A stretch of DNA of 64,000 nucleotides from Actinacidiphila cocklensis (GTDB lineage: Bacteria; Actinomycetota; Actinomycetes; Streptomycetales; Streptomycetaceae). Position 1 is the first letter of the stretch. Each line of letters begins with the position of its first letter. The translations under genes were made by a program, and so were the position numbers. Of this stretch, positions 1 through 8,751 are shown one piece after another. The stretch spans positions 62,001-126,000 of the forward strand of contig NZ_CAJSLV010000048.1 of assembly GCF_907177275.1 (NCBI RefSeq), in the 5' to 3' direction. The notes beneath the pieces were generated by a model. That model was not told where the DNA came from. It ran no database searches and saw only the letters and a program-made list of their open reading frames with translations.

Positions 1-1277
1 AGGGCGCGATCCGCGGCGCCGTCACCGACCATGACTGCACCAGCGTGCCGGACGTGAAGAAGTGCACCAAGGCCGGTTCCAGTTGCGGCAGTTGCGTGAA
101 GGTGCTGGGCCAGCTGGTGACCGCGGAGCTGGAGGCAGGCGGCGTCGAGGTGGACAAGGGCCTGTGCCCGCACTTCGCGCAGACCCGCGCCGAGCTGTAC
201 GAGATCGTGCTCGCGCTGCGGATCTCCTCCTACCGCGAACTGCTGGACGCCCACGGCCGGGAGGGCGCGCGCGGCACCGACGGCTGCGAGGTCTGCAAGC
301 CGGCCGTCGCCTCGATCCTGGCCTCGCTGGCCGCCACTGTCGGCGCGAGCGTGCACGTCCTGGACGGCGAGCAGGCCGCGCTGCAGGACACCAACGACCA
401 CTTCCTGGCCAACATGCAGAAGAACGGCTCGTACTCGATCGTGCCGCGCATCCCCGGCGGTGAGATCACCCCCGAGCGGCTGATCGTGATCGGCGAGGTG
501 GCGCGCGACTTCGGCCTCTACACGAAGATCACCGGCGGCCAGCGCATCGACCTGTTCGGCGCCCGGGTGGAGCAGCTGCCGCTGATCTGGACACGGCTGG
601 TGGACGCCGGCTTCGAGTCGGGCCACGCGTACGGCAAGGCGCTGCGGACGGTGAAGTCCTGTGTGGGGCAGACCTGGTGCCGCTACGGCGTGCAGGACAG
701 CGTCAGGATGGCGATCGACCTGGAGCTGCGCTACCGGGGCCTGCGCTCGCCGCACAAGCTCAAGTCGGCTGTCTCCGGCTGCGCCCGCGAGTGCGCGGAG
801 GCGCAGAGCAAGGACTTCGGGGTGATCGCCACCGCCAACGGCTGGAACCTGTACGTCGGCGGCAACGGCGGCGCCACTCCGCGGCACGCCGACCTGCTGG
901 CGCAGGACCTCTCGGACGCCGAACTGGTGCGGCTCATCGACCGCTTCCTGATGTTCTACATCCGTACCGCCGAGCCGCTGGAGCGCACCAGCGTGTGGCT
1001 GCAGCGCATCGCGGGCGGCCTGGACCACGTGCGCGACGTCGTCGTCCACGACTCGCTGGGCATCTGCGACGAGCTGGAGGCCCTGATGGCCGCGCACGTC
1101 GCCGGCTACCGCGACGAGTGGGCGGACACCATCAACGACCCGGAGCGGCTGAGCCGTTTCGTGTCCTTCGTCAACGCGCCCGACACCCCCGACCCGACCG
1201 TCCGCTTCGTTCCGGAGCGCGGCCAGATCAAGCCCGAGCCGATCCTGCTGGCCCTGACAGAAACGGTGACCGCATGA
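1..1277 (+). CDS. nirB: Nitrite reductase [NAD(P)H] large subunit, 3' part only
   Basis: Cytoplasmic assimilatory nitrite reductase, which reduces nitrite to ammonium with six electrons from NAD(P)H through FAD, [2Fe-2S], [4Fe-4S] and siroheme. The frame is open from base 3, so the FAD/NAD half lies before the window. The visible part starts with the BFD-like [2Fe-2S] motif KCTKAGSSCGSC, and a second cysteine pair lies in GCEVCKPAVAS. The sulfite/nitrite reductase half follows, and its siroheme/4Fe-4S ligands are visible as CVGQTWC (CX5C) and CARECAEAQ (CX3C). It ends with an ATGA overlap into nirD, so the two subunits are translationally coupled. The family assignment is secure; regulation cannot be judged because the promoter is outside. 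Confidence 0.95.
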   Translation, partial: GAIRGAVTDHDCTSVPDVKKCTKAGSSCGSCVKVLGQLVTAELEAGGVEVDKGLCPHFAQTRAELYEIVLALRISSYRELLDAHGREGARGTDGCEVCKPAVASILASLAATVGASVHVLDGEQAALQDTNDHFLANMQKNGSYSIVPRIPGGEITPERLIVIGEVARDFGLYTKITGGQRIDLFGARVEQLPLIWTRLVDAGFESGHAYGKALRTVKSCVGQTWCRYGVQDSVRMAIDLELRYRGLRSPHKLKSAVSGCARECAEAQSKDFGVIATANGWNLYVGGNGGATPRHADLLAQDLSDAELVRLIDRFLMFYIRTAEPLERTSVWLQRIAGGLDHVRDVVVHDSLGICDELEALMAAHVAGYRDEWADTINDPERLSRFVSFVNAPDTPDPTVRFVPERGQIKPEPILLALTETVTA

Positions 1278-1654
1278 CCGCCACGACCGACCTCTCCTCC
1301 CCCGCCACCGCCCTGCGCGGCACGGTCGAACTGCGCACCGCGGACGGCTGGCTGGCGGTCTGCTCCGCCGAGGAGCTGCTGCCGGGCCGCGGGGTGGCCG
1401 CGCTGCTGCCCGACGGGCGGCAGGCCGCGCTCTTCCTCGACCGTTCGGGGCGGCTCTACGCGATCGGCAACGTGGACCCCTTCACCGGCGCGGGCGTGCT
1501 CAGCCACGGCCTGCTCGGCACGGTCCAGGACCGTACCTACGTCGCCTCGCCGCTGCTCAAGCAGCGCTTCGACCTCGCGGACGGGCGCTGCCTCGACGAC
1601 GACACGGTGGCGGTGGCCAGCTACCCGGTGCGGGTGGAGCCCGCGCGGGCCTGA
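1274..1654 (+). CDS. nirD: Nitrite reductase small subunit NirD
   Basis: 126-residue partner of NirB with the Rieske-like fold of NirD proteins. The C-terminal half (from ALFLDRSGRLYAIGNVDP) fits this fold. The cysteine/histidine ligands of a true Rieske cluster are missing, which is normal for NirD, so it is thought to be structural rather than electron-carrying. The ATG overlaps the nirB stop by four bases (ATGA) and is the only start that gives a normal family length. It is followed by a convergent xylanase gene. Confidence 0.93.
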   Translation: MTATTDLSSPATALRGTVELRTADGWLAVCSAEELLPGRGVAALLPDGRQAALFLDRSGRLYAIGNVDPFTGAGVLSHGLLGTVQDRTYVASPLLKQRFDLADGRCLDDDTVAVASYPVRVEPARA

Positions 1655-1667
1655 CCGCTCCCCGGGG

Positions 1668-2765
1668 TCAGCCGCGGCCGGCCAGGAGCGCCGCCGCGAT
1701 GGCGTCGTACGCGGGCTTGGGCCGGTAGTGCGCGTCGTAGGGGGTGGCGGCGCCCTGGCCGTGGAAGGCGCCGGGCACCCATGAGGTGGCGTCGCTGAAG
1801 CCCCAGACGGTGACGCCGCGGCAGCGGGCGACGGCCAGGCAGGCGCGCAGCACCGCGTCGTAGTCGTCGGCCTGCTGCCGCAGCGAGGCGGCGTCGGGCG
1901 GGGTCGGCATCCGTACGTCGAGCTCGGTGACGGCCACGTCCAGGCCGAGGCCGGCGAAGCGCTGCAGGTTCGCCCGGAAGTCGGCGGGCACGCGGCCGAG
2001 GGCGAAGTGCGCCTGGAAGCCGACCCCGTCGATCGGCACGCCCTGCTGCTTCAGCGACGTCGCCAGTGCGTACATCGCGTCGCTCTTCGGACCGATGCCC
2101 TCGATGCCGTAGTCGTTGAGGTACAGCTTCGCGGCCGGGTCGGCGGCGTGCGCGGCCCTGAAGGCGTCCGCGATGTAGGAGACCCCGAGCCGGCGGTACC
2201 AGAGCCCGGCGCGGTAGCCGCCGTCGTCCGTGAAGGGCTCGTTGACGACGTCCCAGGCGGCGATCCGCCCCTTGTAGTGGGTGACCTCGTCGGTGACGTG
2301 CTTGAGCATCACGGCCCGCAGCTCGTCGTCGCTGAAGTCGCCGGTGGTCAGCCACTCCGGCAGCTGGCTGTGCCACACCAGGTTGTGACCGCGTACCTGC
2401 ATGCCGTGCGCCTTCGCGAACGCGACGATCGCGTCGCCCGCCGCCCAGTCGTAGGTCCCGCGCTCGGGCTCGACGCTCTCCCACTTCATCTCGTTCTCCG
2501 GGGTGACCGCGTCGAACTGCCGGGCGGCGATCGACCCGGGGGTGCCGGTGAGCCGGGTCGCGGCCAGCGCGGTGCCCAGGTGGATGCCCCGGGCGGCCGC
2601 CAGGTCGCGCAGCGGGACGGTGGCGGCGGTGGGCCTTGCGCCCTGCGCCGCGGTGCCGGACGGGCCGCCGCCGGAGGACCGGTGGGCCACCAGCACGGCG
2701 GCCAGGGCGAGCAGCGCCACGGCCGACCCTCCCGCGACGACTCCCAGGGCTCGCTTCGACAGCAT
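1668..2765 (-). CDS. Endo-1,4-beta-xylanase, glycoside hydrolase family 10
   Basis: 365-residue secreted or membrane-anchored xylanase that cleaves internal beta-1,4 bonds of xylan. Residues 1-27 are a basic N-terminus followed by a hydrophobic stretch (signal peptide or anchor). The GH10 catalytic barrel fills about 50-362. Expected catalytic residues are visible: the acid/base Glu176 in WDVVNEPF and the nucleophile Glu281 in VTELDVRM, plus substrate-site motifs NEMKWE and GHNLVWH. No carbohydrate-binding module is attached. A LacI-type repressor gene lies 134 bp upstream on the same strand, and a perfect 15-bp palindrome sits about 90 bp before the start, so induction by a xylan-derived sugar is likely (inference). 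Confidence 0.93.
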   Translation of the reverse strand: MLSKRALGVVAGGSAVALLALAAVLVAHRSSGGGPSGTAAQGARPTAATVPLRDLAAARGIHLGTALAATRLTGTPGSIAARQFDAVTPENEMKWESVEPERGTYDWAAGDAIVAFAKAHGMQVRGHNLVWHSQLPEWLTTGDFSDDELRAVMLKHVTDEVTHYKGRIAAWDVVNEPFTDDGGYRAGLWYRRLGVSYIADAFRAAHAADPAAKLYLNDYGIEGIGPKSDAMYALATSLKQQGVPIDGVGFQAHFALGRVPADFRANLQRFAGLGLDVAVTELDVRMPTPPDAASLRQQADDYDAVLRACLAVARCRGVTVWGFSDATSWVPGAFHGQGAATPYDAHYRPKPAYDAIAAALLAGRG

Positions 2766-2852
2766 GGGCCGGCACCTCTCTGCACAGCGAAGGGATCAGG
2801 CGCCGCCCGTGCCTCCCGGGCGGGCGACGCCGGCCGCGCGGACCGGGAAACC

Positions 2853-2867
2853 GCCGAATGTTTCGGC
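2853..2867. promoter_or_regulatory. Palindromic operator upstream of the xylanase gene
   Basis: Perfect inverted repeat GCCGAA-TGT-TTCGGC, 88 bp before the xylanase start. Its core CGAA-N3-TTCG is repeated in front of the neighbouring lacI-type gene (4084-4094). LacI-family repressors bind such short palindromes. The assignment to this regulator is inferred from the shared core and adjacency. Confidence 0.65.
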
Positions 2868-2899
2868 CTTCTTCCCGATCTGCGCGGCCGGACCGTGCG

Positions 2900-3991
2900 T
2901 CACGCGTCCGCGGAGTCCCCGGCGGCGGCCTGGGCGGCGGCGGCCGGCGGCGCCGTGCTGCTGCGCTCCACCAGCCTGGTCGCCAGGTCCACCCGCAGCG
3001 TGCTGGGCTCCCGGCCGCGGCTCAGGTCGAGCACCAGCCGCGCGGCCGCCTCCGCCATCTCCGTCAGCGGCTGCCGCACGGTGGTCAGCGGCGGGCTGAT
3101 CCAGGTGGCGAGCGGCAGGTCGTCGAAGCCGACCACGCTCAGGTCGCGCGGGATCGACAGGCCCAGCTCGCGGGCCGCCTCGTAGAGGCCGAGCGCCTGG
3201 AGATCATCGCCGGTGAAGACGGCCGTGGGGCGGTCGGGCCTGCGCAGCAGCTCCAGCCCGGCCGTGTAGCCCGTCTCGTGGTTGAAGTCGCCCGCGACCA
3301 CCAGATCCGGGTCGAAGCGCACCCCCGCGGTCTCCAGGGCGGCCCGGTATCCGTCGATCCTGGCCCTGCTGCACATCATCCGCGCGGGGCCGCCGATGAC
3401 GGCGATCCTGGTGTGGCCGAGGTCCAGCAGGTGGCGGGTGGCGGCGAGGCCGCCCTGCCAGTTGGTCGCGCCGATCGCGGGCACGTCCTCGCCCGGGTCG
3501 CCGGCCGGGTCGAGCACCACGAACGGTATGTCGCGGCTGATCAGCTGCGCCCGCTGCGCCGGGTCGAGTCCGGACAGCACCAGGATGACGCCGGTCGGCC
3601 GGCGGGCGAGCACCCCGTCCACCCAGGTCTGGCCCGGGGTGAGGCGGCCCGCGGACTCCGACAGCACCACACTCAGACCCTCCTGCCCGGCCACCCGCTC
3701 GACGCCCCTGATCACCTCCATCGCCCAGGAGTTCTCCAGCTCGTGGAAGACCAGGTCGAGCAGCGGAGCGGGCTGCATACTCCCGCGGCGGCGCTGGTAG
3801 CCGTGCCGGCGCAGCAGGTCCTCGACCCGGCTGCGGGTGGCGGGGGCCACGTCACCGCGGCCGTTGAGCACTTTCGAAACAGTCGGAGCCGAGACCCCGG
3901 CGGCCCGGGCGATCTCGGCGAGCGTCGCCGTGCCCTCGCCGATGGTTCCCGACTGGTCATCGTGCGAAGGCTGGGGAATCGTGGCACTCAT
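2900..3991 (-). CDS. LacI-family transcriptional repressor (probable xylanase regulator)
   Basis: 363-residue regulator. The N-terminal HTH (about 20-65) contains TLAEIARAAGVSAPTVSKVL and the hinge-type residues of LacI proteins. A periplasmic-binding-protein-like sugar domain fills about 75-345 (GVILVLSGLD, YRAALETAGV, LSVVGFDDLPLATWISPPLT). A longer reading frame runs upstream to 4114, but the ATG at 3991 is preferred because it leaves the usual short tail before the HTH, and the extra 41 residues are of low complexity and overlap the operator. It sits just upstream of the GH10 xylanase on the same strand, and both share a CGAA-N3-TTCG palindrome, which points to local control plus autoregulation. 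Confidence 0.92.
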   Translation of the reverse strand: MSATIPQPSHDDQSGTIGEGTATLAEIARAAGVSAPTVSKVLNGRGDVAPATRSRVEDLLRRHGYQRRRGSMQPAPLLDLVFHELENSWAMEVIRGVERVAGQEGLSVVLSESAGRLTPGQTWVDGVLARRPTGVILVLSGLDPAQRAQLISRDIPFVVLDPAGDPGEDVPAIGATNWQGGLAATRHLLDLGHTRIAVIGGPARMMCSRARIDGYRAALETAGVRFDPDLVVAGDFNHETGYTAGLELLRRPDRPTAVFTGDDLQALGLYEAARELGLSIPRDLSVVGFDDLPLATWISPPLTTVRQPLTEMAEAAARLVLDLSRGREPSTLRVDLATRLVERSSTAPPAAAAQAAAGDSADA

Positions 3992-4083
3992 GGCAGCGAT
4001 CGTAGCCCGGCGAGGTGACGTCCGTCCGCGTCCCAGCGGTGTCGATTCTCTTCCTGGAGCATAAAAAGATTCGGTTACGCTAT

Positions 4084-4094
4084 CGAAATATTCG
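4084..4094. promoter_or_regulatory. Palindromic operator upstream of the lacI-type gene
   Basis: Inverted repeat CGAA-ATA-TTCG in an AT-rich stretch 93 bp before the LacI start. It matches the core of the xylanase operator at 2853-2867. The gap 3992-4320 holds this site and, at its far end, the ribosome binding site of the next gene; nothing else is evident there. Confidence 0.6.
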
Positions 4095-4320
4095 GAAACC
4101 AGATCGGCCGGCACCCGCCCGCGGGCCGCCCGGCACCCGCCCGCGCCCCAACGCCCGCTCCCCGCGGTCTGTTACGGATCCAAGACATTTTCGAGGACAA
4201 CTACTTGGCGGGCTCCCCTGTCTCTCCTTGCGACACGGACTTCGGCTGAAGAAGACCCGCTGTCACTTCGCCGGCCGGCCCGACAGGCCCGGCCGCATCA
4301 CGCATCCTTGGGGGGATCCG

Positions 4321-5514
4321 TTGAACCGCACCATGTACCGCCGCGCCCTGCGCGCATCGGCCGTCGCACTCGTCATGTCGGGCGCCGCCCTGGCCCTCGC
4401 GCCGTCGGCCCTGGCCATCGACGACACGCGGCAGATGACCTTGTCGGTGGACGCTCCGACGGAGATCGGCTTCGCCGGGGGGCCCGTCGAGTTCACCGAG
4501 ACGTTCGGCAACACCGGCACGACCTTCGTGCCCGAATACCTGCACTTCGCGGCGGAGACCGGCAGCGGGGTGTCCGCCGACAGCATGACCCTGGACTACC
4601 TCGCCGCCAACGGCAAGTGGGAGCCGCTCGACCTGACGTACAACGCCAACTACGGCGAGTTCTACGGCCGGACGACCGAGACCTTCTCCGTCGCGCCGGG
4701 CACCACGCAGACCGTCCACCTGCGGATCGGCATGCCGATGGGCACCCCGCACCACGGGGACACCAACGGCGGCACCGACCACATCACGCTGAACTCGTCG
4801 CTGATCCCCGAAGGGGAACTGATCGCGGACGTCGACGACACGCACACGATCAAGGTCACACCGCCGGCACATTCCTTCGTGGAGGTGCCGCTGTACGCGT
4901 CCCCGGGCGGCGCCCCGATCGAGTTCGGCGCGAAGCTCACCAACACCACCAAGTCGAAGTACACGAACCTCTCGTACGTGCTCTTCACCGACAAGTACAC
5001 GTCCGTGCAGGTGCTCAAGGGCGACAAGTGGACCACCGTCCCGGCGGTGACCAACCCGGACGCGGACTACTTCGCCCAGGGCTTCTACCTCGCCGGCCCG
5101 AACTCCACGGTCGCCCCGGACAGCTCGTCCACCACCCGGGTCCGTGTCGCCTGGCGTGCCGACGCGCCGGTGGCCCGCGCACGGCTGGAGGGCTGCGTCA
5201 TCGTCAACGAGCGGCCCGGCACGCCGGCCTTCGACGGCACCACGTTCTGCGACGACTCGACGTGGCTGAACGTCACGAACGCCCTGGACCCGACCCCGAC
5301 CCCCACGGCCACGGCGTCGGCTCCCGCCACGCCCACCGCGACCGCCACGACCACCCCCCCCGGCACCGGCCCCCGCCGCGCAGCTCGCCGAGACCGGCGC
5401 CGGCAGCTCGGCGACCACCGCCGGCCTCGCGGGCGGCGCGCTCCTGCTGGGCGGCGGCGCCACCCTGGCCTCGGCCCGGCTGCGTCGTCGCAGCAGCCAC
5501 TGACCCTTCCATGA
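4321..5514 (+). CDS. Secreted surface protein with LAETG sortase signal, frameshifted near the C-terminus
   Basis: Exported cell-wall protein of unknown ligand. A TTG start at 4321 follows a GGGGGG ribosome binding site (an ATG is at 4333). A clear signal peptide ending ALAPSALA comes next, then about 300 residues of beta-rich sequence, then a Thr/Pro-rich stalk (DPTPTPTATASAPATPT). As written, the frame then runs into arginine-rich sequence and stops at 5514. In the +1 frame downstream of a C8 tract (5354-5361) the expected ending is present: PAAQLAETG, a hydrophobic segment, RLRRRSSH and a stop at 5503. Removing one C restores a sortase-E type LAXTG anchor. It may be a sequencing or assembly error, a true null, or phase variation. 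Confidence 0.8.
   Translation: MNRTMYRRALRASAVALVMSGAALALAPSALAIDDTRQMTLSVDAPTEIGFAGGPVEFTETFGNTGTTFVPEYLHFAAETGSGVSADSMTLDYLAANGKWEPLDLTYNANYGEFYGRTTETFSVAPGTTQTVHLRIGMPMGTPHHGDTNGGTDHITLNSSLIPEGELIADVDDTHTIKVTPPAHSFVEVPLYASPGGAPIEFGAKLTNTTKSKYTNLSYVLFTDKYTSVQVLKGDKWTTVPAVTNPDADYFAQGFYLAGPNSTVAPDSSSTTRVRVAWRADAPVARARLEGCVIVNERPGTPAFDGTTFCDDSTWLNVTNALDPTPTPTATASAPATPTATATTTPPGTGPRRAARRDRRRQLGDHRRPRGRRAPAGRRRHPGLGPAASSQQPLTLP
5354..5361. other. C8 homopolymer at the frameshift point of the surface-protein gene
   Basis: Eight consecutive C in the Pro/Thr stalk coding region. Upstream codons are in frame 1 and the LAETG anchor is in frame 2, so seven (or ten) C would join them. Homopolymers of this length are both slippage-prone and error-prone. 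Confidence 0.75.
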
Positions 5515-5519
5515 AACAG

Positions 5520-5556
5520 CCGGGGGCGGCGCTTCCGCACGAAGCGCCGCCCCCGG
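5520..5556. terminator. Bidirectional intrinsic terminator hairpin
   Basis: Perfect 16-bp stem (5520-5535 with 5541-5556) with a five-base loop CGCAC, between the convergent surface-protein and ppdK genes. It has no strong U-tract, as is common for actinomycete terminators. Confidence 0.8.
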
Positions 5557-5651
5557 TGGGGAAGGCCGGTCGGGGTCCACCGGTCGGTGAGGGTTTCGGC
5601 CCCCAGGGCAAGGGGCCGCCGGCGGTGGACCGGGCCGGCCCGGTCAGGCGG

Positions 5652-8369
5652 TCAGGGGGAGGAGGTGCGGGCGGCGGCCCGGCCGGCCTCCAGGCGGGCG
5701 ACGGGGATGCGGAAGGGCGAGCACGAGACGTAGTCCAGGCCGACGTCGTGGAAGAAGTGGACGGACTCCGGGTCGCCGCCGTGCTCGCCGCAGATGCCGA
5801 GCTTGAGGTCGGGACGGGTGGCGCGGCCCGCGGCCGCGGCGCTGCGTACCAGCGCGCCGACGCCGTCCTTGTCGATGGTCTCGAAGGGCGACACCCCGAA
5901 GATGCCCTTCTCCAGGTAGGCGGTGAAGAAGGACGCCTCGACGTCGTCGCGGGAGAAGCCCCAGACGGTCTGGGTGAGGTCGTTGGTGCCGAAGGAGAAG
6001 AACTCGGCGGCCTCGGCGATCTGGCCCGCGGTCAGGGCGGCCCGCGGCAGCTCGATCATCGTGCCGATGGCCAGCCGCAGCCGGGTACCGGTGGCGGCCT
6101 CGACCTCGCTGATGACCCGGTCGGCCTCGTCGCGGACGATCTCCAGCTCCTGGACGGTGCCGACCAGCGGGATCATGATCTCGGCCCGCGGGTCGCACTT
6201 GGCGGCCTTGCGGTGGGCGGCGGCCTCGGCGATGGCCCGTACCTGCATCGCGAACAGGCCGGGGATGACCAGGCCCAGGCGCACCCCGCGCAGGCCCAGC
6301 ATCGGGTTCTGCTCGTGCAGCTTGTGGACCGCCTGGAGCAGCCGCAGGTCGTTCTCGTTGGCGTCCTCGCGGGACTCCGCGAGCGCGACCCGCACCGACA
6401 GCTCGGTGATGTCGGGCAGGAACTCGTGCAGCGGCGGGTCCAGCAGCCGTACGGTCACCGGCAGCCCGTCCATCGCCTCGAACAGCTCGATGAAGTCGGC
6501 CTTCTGCAGCGGCAGCAGCGCGCCCAGCGCCTCGTCCCGCTCGGCGTCGGTGTCGGCCAGGATCAGCCGCTCGACCATCTCGCGGCGCTCGCCGAGGAAC
6601 ATGTGCTCGGTACGGCACAGGCCGATGCCCTGCGCCCCGAAGCGGCGGGCGCGCGCGGCGTCCTCGGCGTTGTCCGCGTTGGCGCGTACCTGCAGCCTGC
6701 GGACCCGGTCGGCGTACGCCATCACCCGGTGCACGGCCTGCACCAGGCCGTCGGCCTCGTCGGCACCCGCGTGCATCCGGCCCTCGAAGTACTCGACCAC
6801 CGGCGACGGCACCACGGGCACCTCGCCCAGGTAGACCTTGCCGGTGGAGCCGTCGATCGAGATGAGGTCGCCCTCCTCTATCACCACGCCACCGGGCGCG
6901 GTCAGCCTGCGCCGCTTGGTGTCGACCTCCAGCTCCTCGGCCCCGCACACGCACGTCTTGCCCATGCCGCGGGCCACGACGGCCGCGTGCGAGGTCTTGC
7001 CGCCGCGCGAGGTGAGGATGCCCTCGGCGGCGATCATGCCGTTGAGGTCGTCGGGGTTGGTCTCCCGGCGGATCAGGATCACCTGCTCACCCGAGCGCGA
7101 CCACTTCACGGCGGTGTACGAGTCGAAGACCGCCTTGCCGACCGCGGCACCCGGCGAGGCGGCGATGCCCCAGCCGATCCGCCTGACCTCGCCGCTCTCG
7201 GCGACCGTGTCGTCGAACCGCGGGAACATCAGCTGGCTGAGCTGCGCCCCGTTGACCCGCTGCAGGGCCTCGGCCTCGGTGATCAGGCCCTGGTCGACCA
7301 GCTGGGTGGCGATCCGGAAGGCCGCCGCCGCGGTCCGCTTGCCGACCCGGGTCTGGAGCATCCACAGGTGCCCGCGCTCGATGGTGAACTCGATGTCGCA
7401 CAGGTCCCGGTAGTGCGTCTCCAGCGTCTCCATGATCGTCGTCAGCTGGTCGTACGACGTCTTGTCGATGCCTTCGAGGTCGGCGAGCGGCACGGTGTTG
7501 CGGATGCCGGCCACGACGTCCTCGCCCTGCGCGTTCTGCAGGTAGTCGCCGTACGTGCCCTGCGCGCCGCTGGCCGGGTCGCGTGTGAAGGCCACGCCCG
7601 TACCGGAGTCCGGGCCGAGGTTGCCGAAGACCATCGAGCACACGGTGACGGCGGTGCCCAGGTCACCGGGGATACGCTCCTGGCGGCGGTAGAGCTTGGC
7701 CCGGTCGGTGTTCCACGACTCGAACACCGCGCGCACCGCGAGGTCCATCTGCTCGCGCGGCTCCTGCGGGAACTCCCGGCCGGTCTGCTCGACGACGATC
7801 TGCTTGAAGTCCTCGACCAGTTGCTTCAGGTCGGCCGCGTCGAGGCCGAGGTCGCTCTCCGCGCCCTTGGCCTGCTTGGCGGCCTCCAGCGACTCCTCGA
7901 ACCGGTCGCCGTCGACGCCCATCACGGTCTTGCCGAACATCTGCACCAGGCGGCGGTAGGAGTCCCACGCGAACCGCTCGTTGTCCGCCTGGGCCGCGAG
8001 CCCGGCCACCGAGGCGTCGGACAGGCCGATGTTCAGGACGGTGTCCATCATCCCGGGCATCGAGAACTTCGCGCCCGACCGCACGGACACCAGCAGCGGG
8101 TCGTCGGCCTGGCCGAGCCGCTTGCCCATCCGCTGCTCCAGCGCGTCGAGGTGCGCACTCACCTCGTCGCGCAGCGCGGCGGGCTCCGCGCCGGATTCCA
8201 GGTACTCCTTGCAGGCCTCGGTGGTGATGGTGAATCCGGGAGGGACCGGAAGCCCGAGGTTGGTCATCTCGGCGAGGTTCGCACCCTTCCCGCCGAGCAG
8301 GTCCTTGAGGTCCTTGTTGCCCTCTGTGAAGTCGTAGACGAATTTCCGCTGCTGCTGCCGTGCCGACAC
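5652..8369 (-). CDS. ppdK: Pyruvate, phosphate dikinase
   Basis: 905-residue cytoplasmic enzyme interconverting pyruvate, ATP and Pi with phosphoenolpyruvate, AMP and PPi. The ATP-grasp domain is N-terminal (GGKGANLAEMTNLGLPVPPG). The swivelling phosphohistidine domain contains GGKTSHAAV with the phosphorylated His461. The C-terminal TIM barrel ends with GICGEHGGDP, where Cys860 is the catalytic acid. The frame extends upstream to 8711, but the GTG at 8369 is chosen because it begins VSARQQQRKFVYDF, the normal family N-terminus, and an AGGAG sequence lies ten bases before it. The upstream extension is low-complexity and overlaps repeat-rich DNA. No adjacent regulatory kinase gene is seen. Confidence 0.95.
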   Translation of the reverse strand: MSARQQQRKFVYDFTEGNKDLKDLLGGKGANLAEMTNLGLPVPPGFTITTEACKEYLESGAEPAALRDEVSAHLDALEQRMGKRLGQADDPLLVSVRSGAKFSMPGMMDTVLNIGLSDASVAGLAAQADNERFAWDSYRRLVQMFGKTVMGVDGDRFEESLEAAKQAKGAESDLGLDAADLKQLVEDFKQIVVEQTGREFPQEPREQMDLAVRAVFESWNTDRAKLYRRQERIPGDLGTAVTVCSMVFGNLGPDSGTGVAFTRDPASGAQGTYGDYLQNAQGEDVVAGIRNTVPLADLEGIDKTSYDQLTTIMETLETHYRDLCDIEFTIERGHLWMLQTRVGKRTAAAAFRIATQLVDQGLITEAEALQRVNGAQLSQLMFPRFDDTVAESGEVRRIGWGIAASPGAAVGKAVFDSYTAVKWSRSGEQVILIRRETNPDDLNGMIAAEGILTSRGGKTSHAAVVARGMGKTCVCGAEELEVDTKRRRLTAPGGVVIEEGDLISIDGSTGKVYLGEVPVVPSPVVEYFEGRMHAGADEADGLVQAVHRVMAYADRVRRLQVRANADNAEDAARARRFGAQGIGLCRTEHMFLGERREMVERLILADTDAERDEALGALLPLQKADFIELFEAMDGLPVTVRLLDPPLHEFLPDITELSVRVALAESREDANENDLRLLQAVHKLHEQNPMLGLRGVRLGLVIPGLFAMQVRAIAEAAAHRKAAKCDPRAEIMIPLVGTVQELEIVRDEADRVISEVEAATGTRLRLAIGTMIELPRAALTAGQIAEAAEFFSFGTNDLTQTVWGFSRDDVEASFFTAYLEKGIFGVSPFETIDKDGVGALVRSAAAAGRATRPDLKLGICGEHGGDPESVHFFHDVGLDYVSCSPFRIPVARLEAGRAAARTSSP

Positions 8370-8751
8370 TGGGCCTCGACTCCTCGCGACCGGGTTGCCC
8401 TGACGGCGGGGAGCGTACCCATCTCCAAGGCTCCGCACTGCATCCATCACCACGACACACGGTCTTAACCGCCCGTCTGCCGATGGATCGAATGCATTCG
8501 GCTCGCCGCCGTGGCTTTGCCGTGCGTTCACGGCTCGAACCCAAGGTCTCGCTCCGCGAGGCTTCGGGGCGTCCCCGTCCACGGAGAGTGAGCATTGGTG
8601 TGACCCTGTGCAGGGTGGACGGGTGGCACTGCGTGCCACGCATTCGAGAGGTGGAGCGCTCGAATGCGCGCTCATTTGAGCGCGTACTGCATCAGGCGTG
8701 GTACGAATCACGTCCGGGTCTCACCCCCCGGACGTGCCCCGACCCCACCCG

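Noticed and set aside
3992-4114. N-terminal extension of the LacI-type regulator
   Set aside because: The extra 41 residues precede the HTH without homology-like features and would place the operator inside the coding sequence; ATG 3991 fits the family.
4308-8468. Very long plus-strand open frame (1386 codons) spanning the surface-protein and ppdK genes
   Set aside because: It is antisense to ppdK and out of frame with the surface protein; composition is Arg/Gly/Pro-rich and no domain is recognisable. Such frames are typical shadows in high-GC DNA.
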